Below are positions 1-6,686 of a DNA stretch of 34,381 bases, piece after piece. Every line of letters starts with the position of its first letter. Position 1 is the stretch's first letter. The notes beneath the pieces are model-generated. The model did not search any database. It saw nothing but the letters and a program-made list of their open reading frames with translations, and was not told the origin of the DNA. Origin of the DNA: JASHUC01 sp035606175 (GTDB taxonomy: Bacteria > Pseudomonadota > Gammaproteobacteria > Steroidobacterales > Steroidobacteraceae); NCBI GenBank assembly GCA_035606175.1, contig DATNFW010000002.1, positions 1-34,381 of the forward strand, given 5' to 3'. The translations under genes were made by a program, and so were the position numbers.

Positions 1-1
1 G

Positions 2-784
2 CAGCTGCGCGACGCGCGCGCGGACCTGCAGCGCGTGAACGATGCGTTCAAAAAGCACCGATCGACCGACGAGGTGACATACCTCGCGTATTTGGCCGAC
101 CGCGAGGCCGAGACCGGCAAAGCGCTCGCGGACGAATACCGCGCGCACGAGCAGCTTGCGAAAGCCAACGAGGACCGCAACCGGATCCTGCTCGAAGCGC
201 GCACGCAGGAGGCTCGACGGGCGCGCGAGCAGGCCCAGACCGCCGGGGAGCAGGCGCAGAACGCGCAAGAGGAAGCGCAGCGCCAGGCGCAACAGGCCGC
301 AGCCGCGCGCGAAGAGGCGGAGCGCGCGCAGAGCGAGCTGCAGAAAGAGCAGCAGGAGCTCTCGGATCTCAAAACACGCCAGACACAGCGTGGGCTAGAG
401 CTCACGCTCGCGAGCGACGTGCTATTCAACACCGGATCGGCGGAGCTGAAGCCGGGTGCGGCGCTGCAGATCAACCGTCTCGCCGATTTCATGCGGGGCA
501 ATCCGAAGACGCGCGTCATCATCGAGGGATACACGGACAGCACGGGCAGCGCGGCCTTCAATGAGCAACTCTCGGAGCAGCGCGCGCAGGCGGTGGCGAG
601 TGCGCTTGCAACGCAGGGAATTGCGATGGACCGCGTTCAGACCGTCGGGCGCGGGCAGGGCTATCCGGTCGCGAGCAATGCCACGCCCGCAGGGCGCCAG
701 CAGAATCGGCGCGTGGACATCATTCTCTCGGACATCTCGGGGCGCTTCGCCCAAGGGGCGAACCAAGGCCCGGTCGTGCGGTAG
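2..784 (+). CDS. OmpA-family peptidoglycan-binding protein (5' end outside window)
   Basis: The reading frame is open to the left edge, so the true start and any lipoprotein or signal sequence lie upstream; the GTG at 35 is only the first start codon inside the window. The visible part starts with a helical stretch resembling the DUF4398 region often fused to OmpA, then about 65 residues of Ala/Glu/Gln/Arg-rich coiled coil, then a C-terminal OmpA domain (about the last 115 residues). The OmpA core is clear: DVLFNTGSAELKPGA, then EGYTDSTGS and the NEQLSEQRAQAV helix that carries the Asp and Arg used by the family to bind diaminopimelate of peptidoglycan, and the terminal NRRVDIIL strand. Expected role: periplasmic or outer-membrane anchor between envelope and cell wall. 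It converges on rpoN with 16 bp between the stops; a short GCGGC/GCCGC stem sits in that gap. Confidence 0.88.
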   Translation, partial: QLRDARADLQRVNDAFKKHRSTDEVTYLAYLADREAETGKALADEYRAHEQLAKANEDRNRILLEARTQEARRAREQAQTAGEQAQNAQEEAQRQAQQAAAAREEAERAQSELQKEQQELSDLKTRQTQRGLELTLASDVLFNTGSAELKPGAALQINRLADFMRGNPKTRVIIEGYTDSTGSAAFNEQLSEQRAQAVASALATQGIAMDRVQTVGRGQGYPVASNATPAGRQQNRRVDIILSDISGRFAQGANQGPVVR

Positions 785-800
785 CGGCGAGCTGCCGCGG

Positions 801-2180
801 CTACGCGCGGCGGAAGTCGACGGCCGGCAACTGCATGGAGCGCCGGTATTTGGTGACGGTGCGGCGCGCGACCTTGACGCCGCGGTCCGCGAGAAGCTCG
901 GTGAGCTGCACGTCGGAGAGCGGATTGCGCCGGTCCTCCGCTGCGATGAACTCGCGCAGCAGCGCGCGGATCGCGGTCGCCGAGCACGAGCCGCCGCTCG
1001 TCGTTGCGAGCTGCCGCGAGAAGAAGCGCTTGAACGCCACTACGCCGCGCGGCGTCGCCATGTACTTGTGGCTCGTTGCGCGCGAGACCGTCGACTCGTG
1101 CAGCCCGAGCTCATCGGCAATCTCCCGCAGCGTCAAAGGCCGCATGGCGAGATCGCCGTACTCGAAGAAGTTGCGCTGGCGGGTCACGACGGCCTCGGCC
1201 ACGCGCTGGATCGTGAGGAAACGCTGCTCGAGATTGCGCACGAGCCAGCGCGCCTCCTGCAGGTGCTGGGCGAGCAGGGCCGTCTCGCCTTCGCGAACCT
1301 GTCGGAACTGCTCCGCGTACTGCTGATTCACGCGGATGCGCGGATAGATGGCGGCGTTGATCGAGACCACCCAGCGCTTCTTTTCTTTGCGCACGATCAC
1401 ATCGGGAACGATCGCGCGCGGCTCGAAGGTGCCGAGCTTCGAGCCCGGGCGCGGATCGAGACTGCGGATCAGATCGAGCGCGACGCGCAACTCCTCCTCC
1501 GTGCAGCCGAGCGCCTCCTGCAGCTGCTCGTGGTCGCGAGCGGCGACCAGCTCGAGCTTGCCCTGGGTGACCGCGAGCGCGATCACCCGTCCGGGGGTGC
1601 CCGGCTCGAGCGCATTGAGCTGCAGCGCGAGGCACTCGGCGAGGTCCCGTGCGGCAATGCCGGTCGGCTCGAGCGTCTGCACGATCCGCAGCGCCGTCTC
1701 GAGCTCTCCTGGGGCGACCTTGCCGACGTCGGCATCATCGGTCGTGGTCGTCGGCGCGAGATCCCCGAGCGGCTGGCGCAGGAATCCGTCGTCGTCGAGC
1801 GCATCGACGATGAGGTTGGCGAGCGCGAAATCGCGCTCTGTCAGCCCGAGAAGCAGCAGCTGCTCTCGCAGCTGGTCCCGAAGCGTCGAGGGCGACGCCG
1901 TCCATTCGGTCCAGTCCGGGGCATCGTCGCTCGATGAGCCGCCCGAGGTCCCGGAGAAATCGAGGTCCTCACCCTTCGTCGTGTCGCTGCCGTCCTCCTC
2001 CTGAGTACGCGAGTCCGCACCCTCGGCCGCCTCCTCCAGGAACGGATTCTGCGCAATCGCCTGGTGCAGTTCTTGCACGCACTCGAGCGCGGAAAGCTGC
2101 AGTAATTTCACTGACTGCTGCAGCCGGGGTGTCAAGGTGAGCTGCTGTCGCAGGCGCAGCCCCAGAACGGCATTGGTCAT
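801..2180 (-). CDS. rpoN: RNA polymerase sigma-54 factor
   Basis: Alternative sigma factor that recognises -24/-12 promoters and needs an AAA+ activator to open them. The 459-residue protein starts MTNAVLGLRLRQQLTLTPRL, the glutamine-rich region I that contacts activators, followed by an acidic region II (about residues 50-95), the core-binding domain, a helix-turn-helix (EIADELGLHESTVSRA) and the RpoN box ARRTVTKYR near the C-terminus that reads the -24 element. The ATG at 2180 is chosen because the family begins with this block; the frame stays open further upstream but with unrelated sequence, and the promoter at 2221-2236 lies inside that extension. An AAGGA lies about 12 nt before the ATG. 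It is not next to lptB, hpf or ptsN, its usual neighbours; here it sits between an OmpA gene and a hybrid kinase. A good sigma-54 promoter in front suggests autoregulation. Confidence 0.97.
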   Translation of the reverse strand: MTNAVLGLRLRQQLTLTPRLQQSVKLLQLSALECVQELHQAIAQNPFLEEAAEGADSRTQEEDGSDTTKGEDLDFSGTSGGSSSDDAPDWTEWTASPSTLRDQLREQLLLLGLTERDFALANLIVDALDDDGFLRQPLGDLAPTTTTDDADVGKVAPGELETALRIVQTLEPTGIAARDLAECLALQLNALEPGTPGRVIALAVTQGKLELVAARDHEQLQEALGCTEEELRVALDLIRSLDPRPGSKLGTFEPRAIVPDVIVRKEKKRWVVSINAAIYPRIRVNQQYAEQFRQVREGETALLAQHLQEARWLVRNLEQRFLTIQRVAEAVVTRQRNFFEYGDLAMRPLTLREIADELGLHESTVSRATSHKYMATPRGVVAFKRFFSRQLATTSGGSCSATAIRALLREFIAAEDRRNPLSDVQLTELLADRGVKVARRTVTKYRRSMQLPAVDFRRA

Positions 2181-2220
2181 TGTGCCTAGAGTTCCTTTAC
2201 AGCGTGCCGACCGAGTTAAA

Positions 2221-2236
2221 GCAACAGCTATGCCAA
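2221..2236 (-). promoter_or_regulatory. Sigma-54 (-24/-12) promoter of rpoN
   Basis: Read on the minus strand the site is TTGGCATAGCTGTTGCT, against the consensus TTGGCACG-N4-TTGCW. The GG and GC are exactly 10 nt apart, and only one position of the core TGGCAC-N5-TTGC differs (C to T). The predicted start is near 2209, giving a leader of about 29 nt before the rpoN ATG. This implies that sigma-54 transcribes its own gene; a housekeeping promoter elsewhere is still expected. Confidence 0.6.
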
Positions 2237-2370
2237 GTGCCTCATTCGCGCTCGAACGGGCGGTAGTCCGCAGAGCACGTGATACTGCGGGCGCAGGGCA
2301 CGAGCGAGATTGCAAAAGCGTGTAGAAAGCTCAGCACGACGCTCGAGACGGCCGAATCGGTGTAGAAGCT

Positions 2371-4023
2371 ATGGAATCAACACCTGACGAAGGCGCGGGT
2401 TCCGCACGCCGCGCCACACGCGATGAGCGCGCGGCGGATCCGCGCTCTCAAATCGCGCGGGACCGCGGACCCGAGGCGCGCGCCGGCGTGCCGGAGGACC
2501 TCGGCGCGTTCGAATGGGACCCCATCGCCGATGCGCTCGCCTGTTCCGGGGCGCTTGCGACGCTGCTCGGCTGCGAGCCGGGGACGGTGCGCACGCTCGC
2601 CGAGCTCCTAGCGAGGCTGCACGATGACGATCGCGGCGCGTTCAGCCGGCAAATGAGAGAGGCGGTGGCAGCGCGCCGCGCAGTGCATGCAGAGCTGCGC
2701 GTGCGTGAGGACGCCGCGCGAGCCCGTTGGCTCAGAGTGCGAGCCGCAGTAATTCACGGACCGGCGGGAGAGCGTGTGATCGGCCTCGTCGAGGATGTGA
2801 CACAAGAGAAGCAGGCCGAGGCCGAGCACGCCGCGCTCGTGCGCAGGGAGCGCGCGCTGCGCGCGGCTGCCGAGCACGCGAATCGTTCCAAGGATGAGTT
2901 TCTCTCCATGTTCTCGCACGAGCTGCGCTCGCCGCTCAATGCGATCCTAGGCTGGAATCGGATTCTCGCGGTCAAGCGCGCGGGCGATACGGAAGTCGCC
3001 GCGATGACGGCGCGCATCGAGCGCAGCGCGAAAGCGCAGCTGAAACTGGTCAATGACCTTCTCGATCTCGGACGCATCAGCACCGGGAAACTCAAGATCG
3101 ACGCTCGCCCGACGCGGCTTGCAGGAGTCGTGGCGGCGGCGCTCGATGCGTCCCGGCCGGCGGCAGCGGCCAAAGGCATAGAGCTCACGAGCTCGATAGA
3201 GCGCGAGGGGAGCGAGGTCTACGGTGACCCCGATCGGCTGCAACAAGTCGTTTGGAACCTGCTGTCGAATGCACTCAAATTCACCGATACTCGCGGGCGA
3301 GTGGAAGTTACGCTGCGAATAGCGGGAGGAATTACCACGCTCCGCGTGGCGGATTCAGGCCAAGGCATCCCGCCCGAGCTGCTCCCGCACGTCTTCGATC
3401 GATTCCGGCAGGGCGACAGCTCGACGACGCGCCACACCTCGGGTCTCGGGCTGGGACTCGCGCTCGTGCGCGAGATCGTCGCCTTGCACGGAGGCACGGT
3501 AAGCGCCTCGAGCGACGGACAGGGGCGTGGAGCGACATTCACCGTGCGGTTGCCCGCGCTGCGTGCGCGCAGCAGTGCAATCGATGAGCGACTCGCGGGA
3601 CGCCGGCATTCACTCGAGCGGGTGCTCGCCGGGCTGTCAATCCTGGTCGTAGACGACGAGGCCGATGCGCGCGCGGTGGTTGCAGAGACGCTGCGCCTCG
3701 AGGGAGCGCGCGTGACAGTGACGGATTCGGCGGCCGCTGCGCTCGAGGCGCTCGGCAGCGGCGGCGATCTCTACGACGTGGTGGTCACGGACATCGGCAT
3801 GCCGATCGAGGATGGCTATTCGCTCGTGCGCAAGCTGCGGCGCGCGCCTTTCGGGGAGCGCGTGGTCGCAATTGCGCTCACCGGCTATGCCTCACAGGCG
3901 GATCGGGACGCGGCGATGCAGGCGGGGTTCGACGTGCACGTTGCCAAGCCCGTGGACTTCGACGATTTCGTGCCGCTCATCGCGCGCATGACGCAGGCGA
4001 CGCGCGACGCGCGCGATCATTGA
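2371..4023 (+). CDS. PAS-containing hybrid sensor histidine kinase
   Basis: Cytoplasmic hybrid kinase of 550 residues without membrane segments. An Arg/Ala-rich disordered N-terminus (1-45) leads to a PAS domain with PAC end (about 47-150, ending GLVEDVTQEKQ), then HisKA with H-box FLSMFSHELRSPLNAIL (phospho-acceptor His183), HATPase_c with N-box VVWNLLSNALKF and G-boxes ADSGQGIPP and SGLGLGLALV, and a C-terminal receiver domain (about 425-540) with the acidic pair DDE, phospho-acceptor Asp474 in VVTDIGMP and the Lys of VAKPVD. The signal probably reaches the PAS domain inside the cell. The receiver is the last domain, so an Hpt protein or a separate regulator should take the phosphate on; none lies beside it. 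The ATG start has only a weak upstream AGAAG. It converges with the small gene ending at 4028. Confidence 0.93.
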   Translation: MESTPDEGAGSARRATRDERAADPRSQIARDRGPEARAGVPEDLGAFEWDPIADALACSGALATLLGCEPGTVRTLAELLARLHDDDRGAFSRQMREAVAARRAVHAELRVREDAARARWLRVRAAVIHGPAGERVIGLVEDVTQEKQAEAEHAALVRRERALRAAAEHANRSKDEFLSMFSHELRSPLNAILGWNRILAVKRAGDTEVAAMTARIERSAKAQLKLVNDLLDLGRISTGKLKIDARPTRLAGVVAAALDASRPAAAAKGIELTSSIEREGSEVYGDPDRLQQVVWNLLSNALKFTDTRGRVEVTLRIAGGITTLRVADSGQGIPPELLPHVFDRFRQGDSSTTRHTSGLGLGLALVREIVALHGGTVSASSDGQGRGATFTVRLPALRARSSAIDERLAGRRHSLERVLAGLSILVVDDEADARAVVAETLRLEGARVTVTDSAAAALEALGSGGDLYDVVVTDIGMPIEDGYSLVRKLRRAPFGERVVAIALTGYASQADRDAAMQAGFDVHVAKPVDFDDFVPLIARMTQATRDARDH

Positions 4024-4027
4024 AGCA

Positions 4028-4315
4028 TCAAATGCCGGATTGCCAAGTGCTCGGCATGCCCGCGGCGCCGATCGCACCTTCGATCGCGAGGCAGGCGTCG
4101 CGCGCCTCCGGCTGTGCTCGCAGGCTCCTCGCGATCGAGTTGAGGAAAGTGCAAACAAGCGCCGTGTTGGGATGGCCGGTGTGCAGCTCCGCCTCGACGC
4201 GATCGATCAGCTCCACGACATCCTCCTGATCGCAGCTCGGAAAGGTCATCGTGAGGACGGCCTGTTGAACTGCGGTCAGGGCCTGGTGTATCGAATCCAG
4301 GTGCTCCCCATTCAT
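4028..4315 (-). CDS. Small conserved-looking protein of unknown function
   Basis: A 95-residue predicted soluble, mostly helical and acidic protein beginning MNGEHLDSIHQALTAVQQAV. I do not recognise the family. The ATG at 4315 is preferred; the only start further upstream in frame is a TTG at 4351 that adds 12 low-quality residues. Two Cys (in PSCDQED and TALVCTF) and one near the C-terminus (RDACLAIEG) are visible but form no motif. It ends 4 bp from the hybrid kinase stop on the opposite strand. It lies downstream, in the same direction, of the candidate small RNA and its terminator, so some read-through from that promoter could express it. The reading frame covers the whole space between kinase and hairpin, which supports it being real. 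Confidence 0.6.
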   Translation of the reverse strand: MNGEHLDSIHQALTAVQQAVLTMTFPSCDQEDVVELIDRVEAELHTGHPNTALVCTFLNSIARSLRAQPEARDACLAIEGAIGAAGMPSTWQSGI

Positions 4316-4402
4316 GCCTTCATTAGAGCCCCAACGGGTGGCCGGTTGCAAGCCGACAGCCGACGCGATTTTGCTCGCTAAGGCGAGTCAAAACATCGGA
4401 GC

Positions 4403-4436
4403 AAAAAAAGAGCGGGCTGGTCGCACCACAGCCCGC
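4403..4436 (-). terminator. Intrinsic terminator, minus strand
   Basis: An 8-bp perfect stem GCGGGCTG (4412-4419) / CAGCCCGC (4429-4436) with a 9-nt loop is followed, reading on the minus strand, by TC and seven T (4403-4409). The T-tract lies only on the minus-strand side, so it ends transcripts running leftwards. No protein gene on the minus strand lies upstream of it before 9488, which is why a small RNA is proposed. Confidence 0.75.
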
Positions 4437-4522
4437 CAAACGGGGGGTCTTCGGTTCGAGCGTCCCGACACTTGCCGCAACGCTCTGAGTTCAGCCGGGA
4501 TCACGCAATGCGTGTTCCTGGC
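4403..4522 (-). ncRNA. Candidate sigma-54-dependent small RNA (about 120 nt)
   Basis: Bounded by a consensus sigma-54 promoter (4533-4549) whose predicted start is the G at 4522, and by an intrinsic terminator ending in a U-tract at 4403-4409. No convincing reading frame fits: the only minus-strand open frame here runs through the terminator. Visible elements 5' to 3' are a hairpin CACGC-ATT-GCGTG (4501-4513), a 7-bp stem TCCCGGC/GTCGGGA with one G-U pair enclosing a longer loop, a C-rich stretch ACCCCCCG (4441-4448) likely to be single-stranded or in competition with the terminator, then the terminator. The architecture matches RpoN-dependent regulatory RNAs such as CrcZ/CrcY of Pseudomonas in principle, but I see no sequence likeness to them. 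Found by eye only; expression is untested. Confidence 0.55.
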
Positions 4523-4532
4523 GATCTCTCTT

Positions 4533-4549
4533 TGCAATCGACGTGCCAA
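4533..4549 (-). promoter_or_regulatory. Sigma-54 promoter of the candidate small RNA
   Basis: Minus-strand sequence TTGGCACGTCGATTGCA matches TTGGCACG-N4-TTGCW at every core position, with GG and GC 10 nt apart. This is the best sigma-54 site in the window. Predicted start 4522. It points away from the DUF2383 gene. Confidence 0.72.
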
Positions 4550-4595
4550 CGAGGGCCCATCGGCAGCCCGGGGCTCACGCGGGGATCTCCCGCTT

Positions 4596-4611
4596 GGGCA
4601 CAGTTCGTGCT
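4596..4611 (+). promoter_or_regulatory. Possible sigma-54 promoter of the DUF2383 gene
   Basis: Plus-strand GGGCACAGTTCGTGCT has GG-N10-GC spacing and 8 of 10 core positions of TGGCAC-N5-TTGC. The predicted start near 4622 gives a 24-nt leader to the ATG at 4646, similar to the other sites here. It is back to back with the small-RNA promoter, with about 47 bp between them that could hold shared activator sites; an imperfect palindrome GCGGGGATCTCCCGC lies at 4579-4593. Confidence 0.4.
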
Positions 4612-4645
4612 TGAGGCGTTGCATCTCCAGGTCCGAGCGCTTCGC

Positions 4646-5107
4646 ATGCATATCGAGCACACGATCCGAACGTTGAATCGGCTCATCCAGGTCTGCCGCG
4701 ACGGCGAGGATTTCTGCGGCGCGGGTGCGCGAGGCGCCGCGAGCGCGGAGCTCAGCGTCGTGTTGCGCCACCGAGGCGAGGAATGGGGGCGCCTGGGCGA
4801 TGAGCTGCAAGCGCTTGTTTTGTTGCTAGGCGGAGAGCCCGCGACGTCCGCCACGCTTGCAGCGCGCGCGCGACACTGGGGCCTCGGTGCGCGGCTCGCG
4901 GTGTTAGGACCGGCCGATGCTACGATCATCGCCGCTTGGCAAGGAACCGAGCGGCAAGCCGAGGCGCGCTATCTCGAGACCCTAGAGGGCTATCTCCCCG
5001 AGCGCATTCGGCGCACCGTCAGCCTGCAGGCAGACCGCGTGGTTGGACGCGCGGATCGCATAGGAGACCTCCCCGGAAGTGTCGCGTTGCACTCACCGAG
5101 CCACTGA
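4646..5107 (+). CDS. DUF2383 / PA2169-family four-helix-bundle protein
   Basis: A 153-residue protein from MHIEHTIRTLNRLIQVCRDGEDF. The opening 'TLNxLIxxCxDGExxF' pattern, the EWGRLGDELQALVLLLGGEP segment and the ETLEGYLPERIRRTVSLQ helix are characteristic of the DUF2383 (PA2169-type) ferritin-like family, usually about 150 residues and of unknown activity, often found with stress-related genes. The frame is open to 4472, but the extra 58 residues do not resemble the family, and a possible sigma-54 promoter (4596-4611) falls within that extension, so the ATG at 4646 is chosen. No clear diiron ligand set (paired E-x-x-H) is evident. The next gene, 30 bp downstream on the same strand, encodes a second putative ferritin-like fold. 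Confidence 0.8.
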   Translation: MHIEHTIRTLNRLIQVCRDGEDFCGAGARGAASAELSVVLRHRGEEWGRLGDELQALVLLLGGEPATSATLAARARHWGLGARLAVLGPADATIIAAWQGTERQAEARYLETLEGYLPERIRRTVSLQADRVVGRADRIGDLPGSVALHSPSH

Positions 5108-5137
5108 TCTACCGTAGAAATTACAAATTTGGGTAAA

Positions 5138-5437
5138 ATGTACTCGACCTGGAGGATCGGGTGGCTCGTAGTGATTGCGGCCGCAGGGCTCGGAATCAGC
5201 GGGCGAACTTGGGCGCCGATGCGCACTACGACACCCCTTACGACCGATGAGCAAGCCTTCCTGCTCGCGGCCGCACAGGCAAACGTGTTTCAGATCGAGG
5301 CGGCAAGCCTCGCCGGGCGCAAGGCGACCAGGCCCCAGGTAAAGGCTTTCGCACAATCGGTGCTCCAGTCGCACGCGCGCGTGCGTATGGGCCTCGAGCG
5401 CATCGCGCGTGCGGCGGTCGAAGCACACCGGGGCTGA
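5138..5437 (+). CDS. Truncated DUF4142-family exported protein
   Basis: A 99-residue protein with an N-terminal signal peptide or anchor (WRIGWLVVIAAAGLGISG) and then TTDEQAFLLAAAQANVFQIEAASLA and TRPQVKAFAQSVLQSHARVR. These are the first two helices of DUF4142, a predicted periplasmic ferritin-like fold whose full domain is about 140 residues; the second helix pair is missing. The protein stops at 5437, 5 bp before the antiporter start. A TTG at 5129 could add three residues. The half-length, together with the missing first helix of the next gene, suggests a deletion joined two genes. It could still be expressed as a short protein, but function is doubtful. Confidence 0.65.
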   Translation: MYSTWRIGWLVVIAAAGLGISGRTWAPMRTTTPLTTDEQAFLLAAAQANVFQIEAASLAGRKATRPQVKAFAQSVLQSHARVRMGLERIARAAVEAHRG

Positions 5438-5442
5438 CTCAT

Positions 5443-6654
5443 TTGAAAGCCCTGCTTTGCCTCGGCGCGGGCGTCGCGGCGGGTGTATCCGCCGCGAGAC
5501 TCGGCCTGCTTCCGCCGCTTGAGATCGAGCACGCTCGTACGGCGCAGGTCTTCATCGAGGCCGGTTTGGTCGTCGGCCTTTTCTGCGCCGGTGTGAAGCT
5601 CACAGCTCCCCTCGATGCGGCCCACTGGCGTGTGCCCTTGCGGCTCGCTGTCATCACGATGCCGGTCACCGCCGCACTCACTGCAGGCGCTGCCCATGTG
5701 CTGCTCGGCCTTCCTCTGGAGGAGGCCGTCGTGCTCGGGGTGATCCTTGCGCCGACCGATCCTGTGCTCGCGGCCTGCCTGGAGCATCCTCATCTAGAGA
5801 GCCGCAGCGCAACGCGCTCCTCACTCCTTGCCGAGGGCGCGCTCAGCTCGAGCCTCGCGCTCCCGCTCCTCGCACTCGCGATCGGCTTCGCTGGAGAGCT
5901 CGATCTCGGCCCACTCGCGATGCGCTGGTTCGCGCTCGATGTGCTGTGGGCGATCGCGGGCGGCGCGCTGCTTGGCGCGCTCCTCGGCACGTTCGGAGCC
6001 CGTGCGCTCGCGCGTCTCGATGCCCGCGCAGAGACCGGCTGGCTTGCGGCGCTCCTTGCCGCGAGCGTGCTCGCCTCGACGTACGGCGCAGCCATGATGA
6101 TCGATGTCAATGGACTCGTGGCGGCGCTCGCGGCAGGCCTCGTATTCTCGCGCGGAGGCATCGTGTGGCGAGGCGGCCGGCTCACTTGGGGCGCCGGCTC
6201 GCGCGCGAGCCGGCTCGCCCGACAGCTCGCATCCGGCGCGGATCGGATCGAGCATTGGCTCGAGGTGCCGGCCGCGCTGCTGCTCGGAGTGCTCCTCGCA
6301 AGCTCGGCGGCACGCCCGGTGCTCGTGCTGTTTGCGCTGCTGTTCCTCGTCGCGGTGCGCCCGCTTGCCGCCCGGCTCGGCATTGGCGCCGCATCGCGCG
6401 GGCGGCTGCCGAATGAGCACAGCGGCGATGCGGAGCGGCTCGCGGGCGGCGACCGCCAGGAGCTCGCCTGGTTCGGTGTGCGGGGAATCGCTTCGCTCTA
6501 TTACCTGTTCCTGGCGCTCGACGGGCCGTCGGTCGCGAACGGTGGCGATCTTGCGGCGATCACCTTCGTCGTGCTCGCAACCTCGATCGCGCTGCATGGG
6601 CTGACCGCCTTGCCGCTCGGCAAGCGGCCCGCCGGAGCGCAGGGATCGCGATAA
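5443..6654 (+). CDS. CPA1-type cation:proton antiporter, N-terminally short
   Basis: Polytopic inner-membrane protein of 403 residues of the NhaP/CPA1 exchanger family, expected to swap Na+ or K+ for H+. The family signature LGVILAPTDPVLA (about residues 98-110) is present, as are an EGALSSSLALPLLAL helix, the DVNGLVAALAAGLVFSRG region and the late WFGVRGIASLYYLFLAL helix. Compared with relatives the first transmembrane helix is missing: the protein begins in what is normally the second. The only starts are a TTG at 5443 (GGGG about 10 nt upstream) or read-through of the overlapping DUF4142 frame, which encodes no hydrophobic helix. Whether the short form inserts and works is uncertain. Confidence 0.82.
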   Translation: MKALLCLGAGVAAGVSAARLGLLPPLEIEHARTAQVFIEAGLVVGLFCAGVKLTAPLDAAHWRVPLRLAVITMPVTAALTAGAAHVLLGLPLEEAVVLGVILAPTDPVLAACLEHPHLESRSATRSSLLAEGALSSSLALPLLALAIGFAGELDLGPLAMRWFALDVLWAIAGGALLGALLGTFGARALARLDARAETGWLAALLAASVLASTYGAAMMIDVNGLVAALAAGLVFSRGGIVWRGGRLTWGAGSRASRLARQLASGADRIEHWLEVPAALLLGVLLASSAARPVLVLFALLFLVAVRPLAARLGIGAASRGRLPNEHSGDAERLAGGDRQELAWFGVRGIASLYYLFLALDGPSVANGGDLAAITFVVLATSIALHGLTALPLGKRPAGAQGSR

Positions 6655-6686
6655 GATGCTCGGCAGAACGTTTTCACGAGGCTGAC

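Noticed and set aside
456..1937. 493-codon plus-strand open frame opposite rpoN.
   Set aside because: Antisense to a certain gene; long spurious frames are expected at this G+C content.
2297..2313. GGCACG followed by TTGCA on the plus strand before the hybrid kinase gene, resembling a sigma-54 promoter.
   Set aside because: GG and GC are 13 nt apart instead of 10; the sigma factor does not tolerate this spacing.
4449..4467. TTCGGTTCGAGC-like stretch resembling a tRNA T-arm.
   Set aside because: No acceptor stem, anticodon arm or CCA in the right places.
4519..4536. CTGGCG followed by TTTGC on the plus strand, opposite the small-RNA promoter.
   Set aside because: Spacing is 12 nt and the -24 element is poor.
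4388..4810. 140-codon minus-strand open frame over the small-RNA region.
   Set aside because: It crosses the intrinsic terminator, has Arg/Pro-rich composition and is antisense to the DUF2383 gene.
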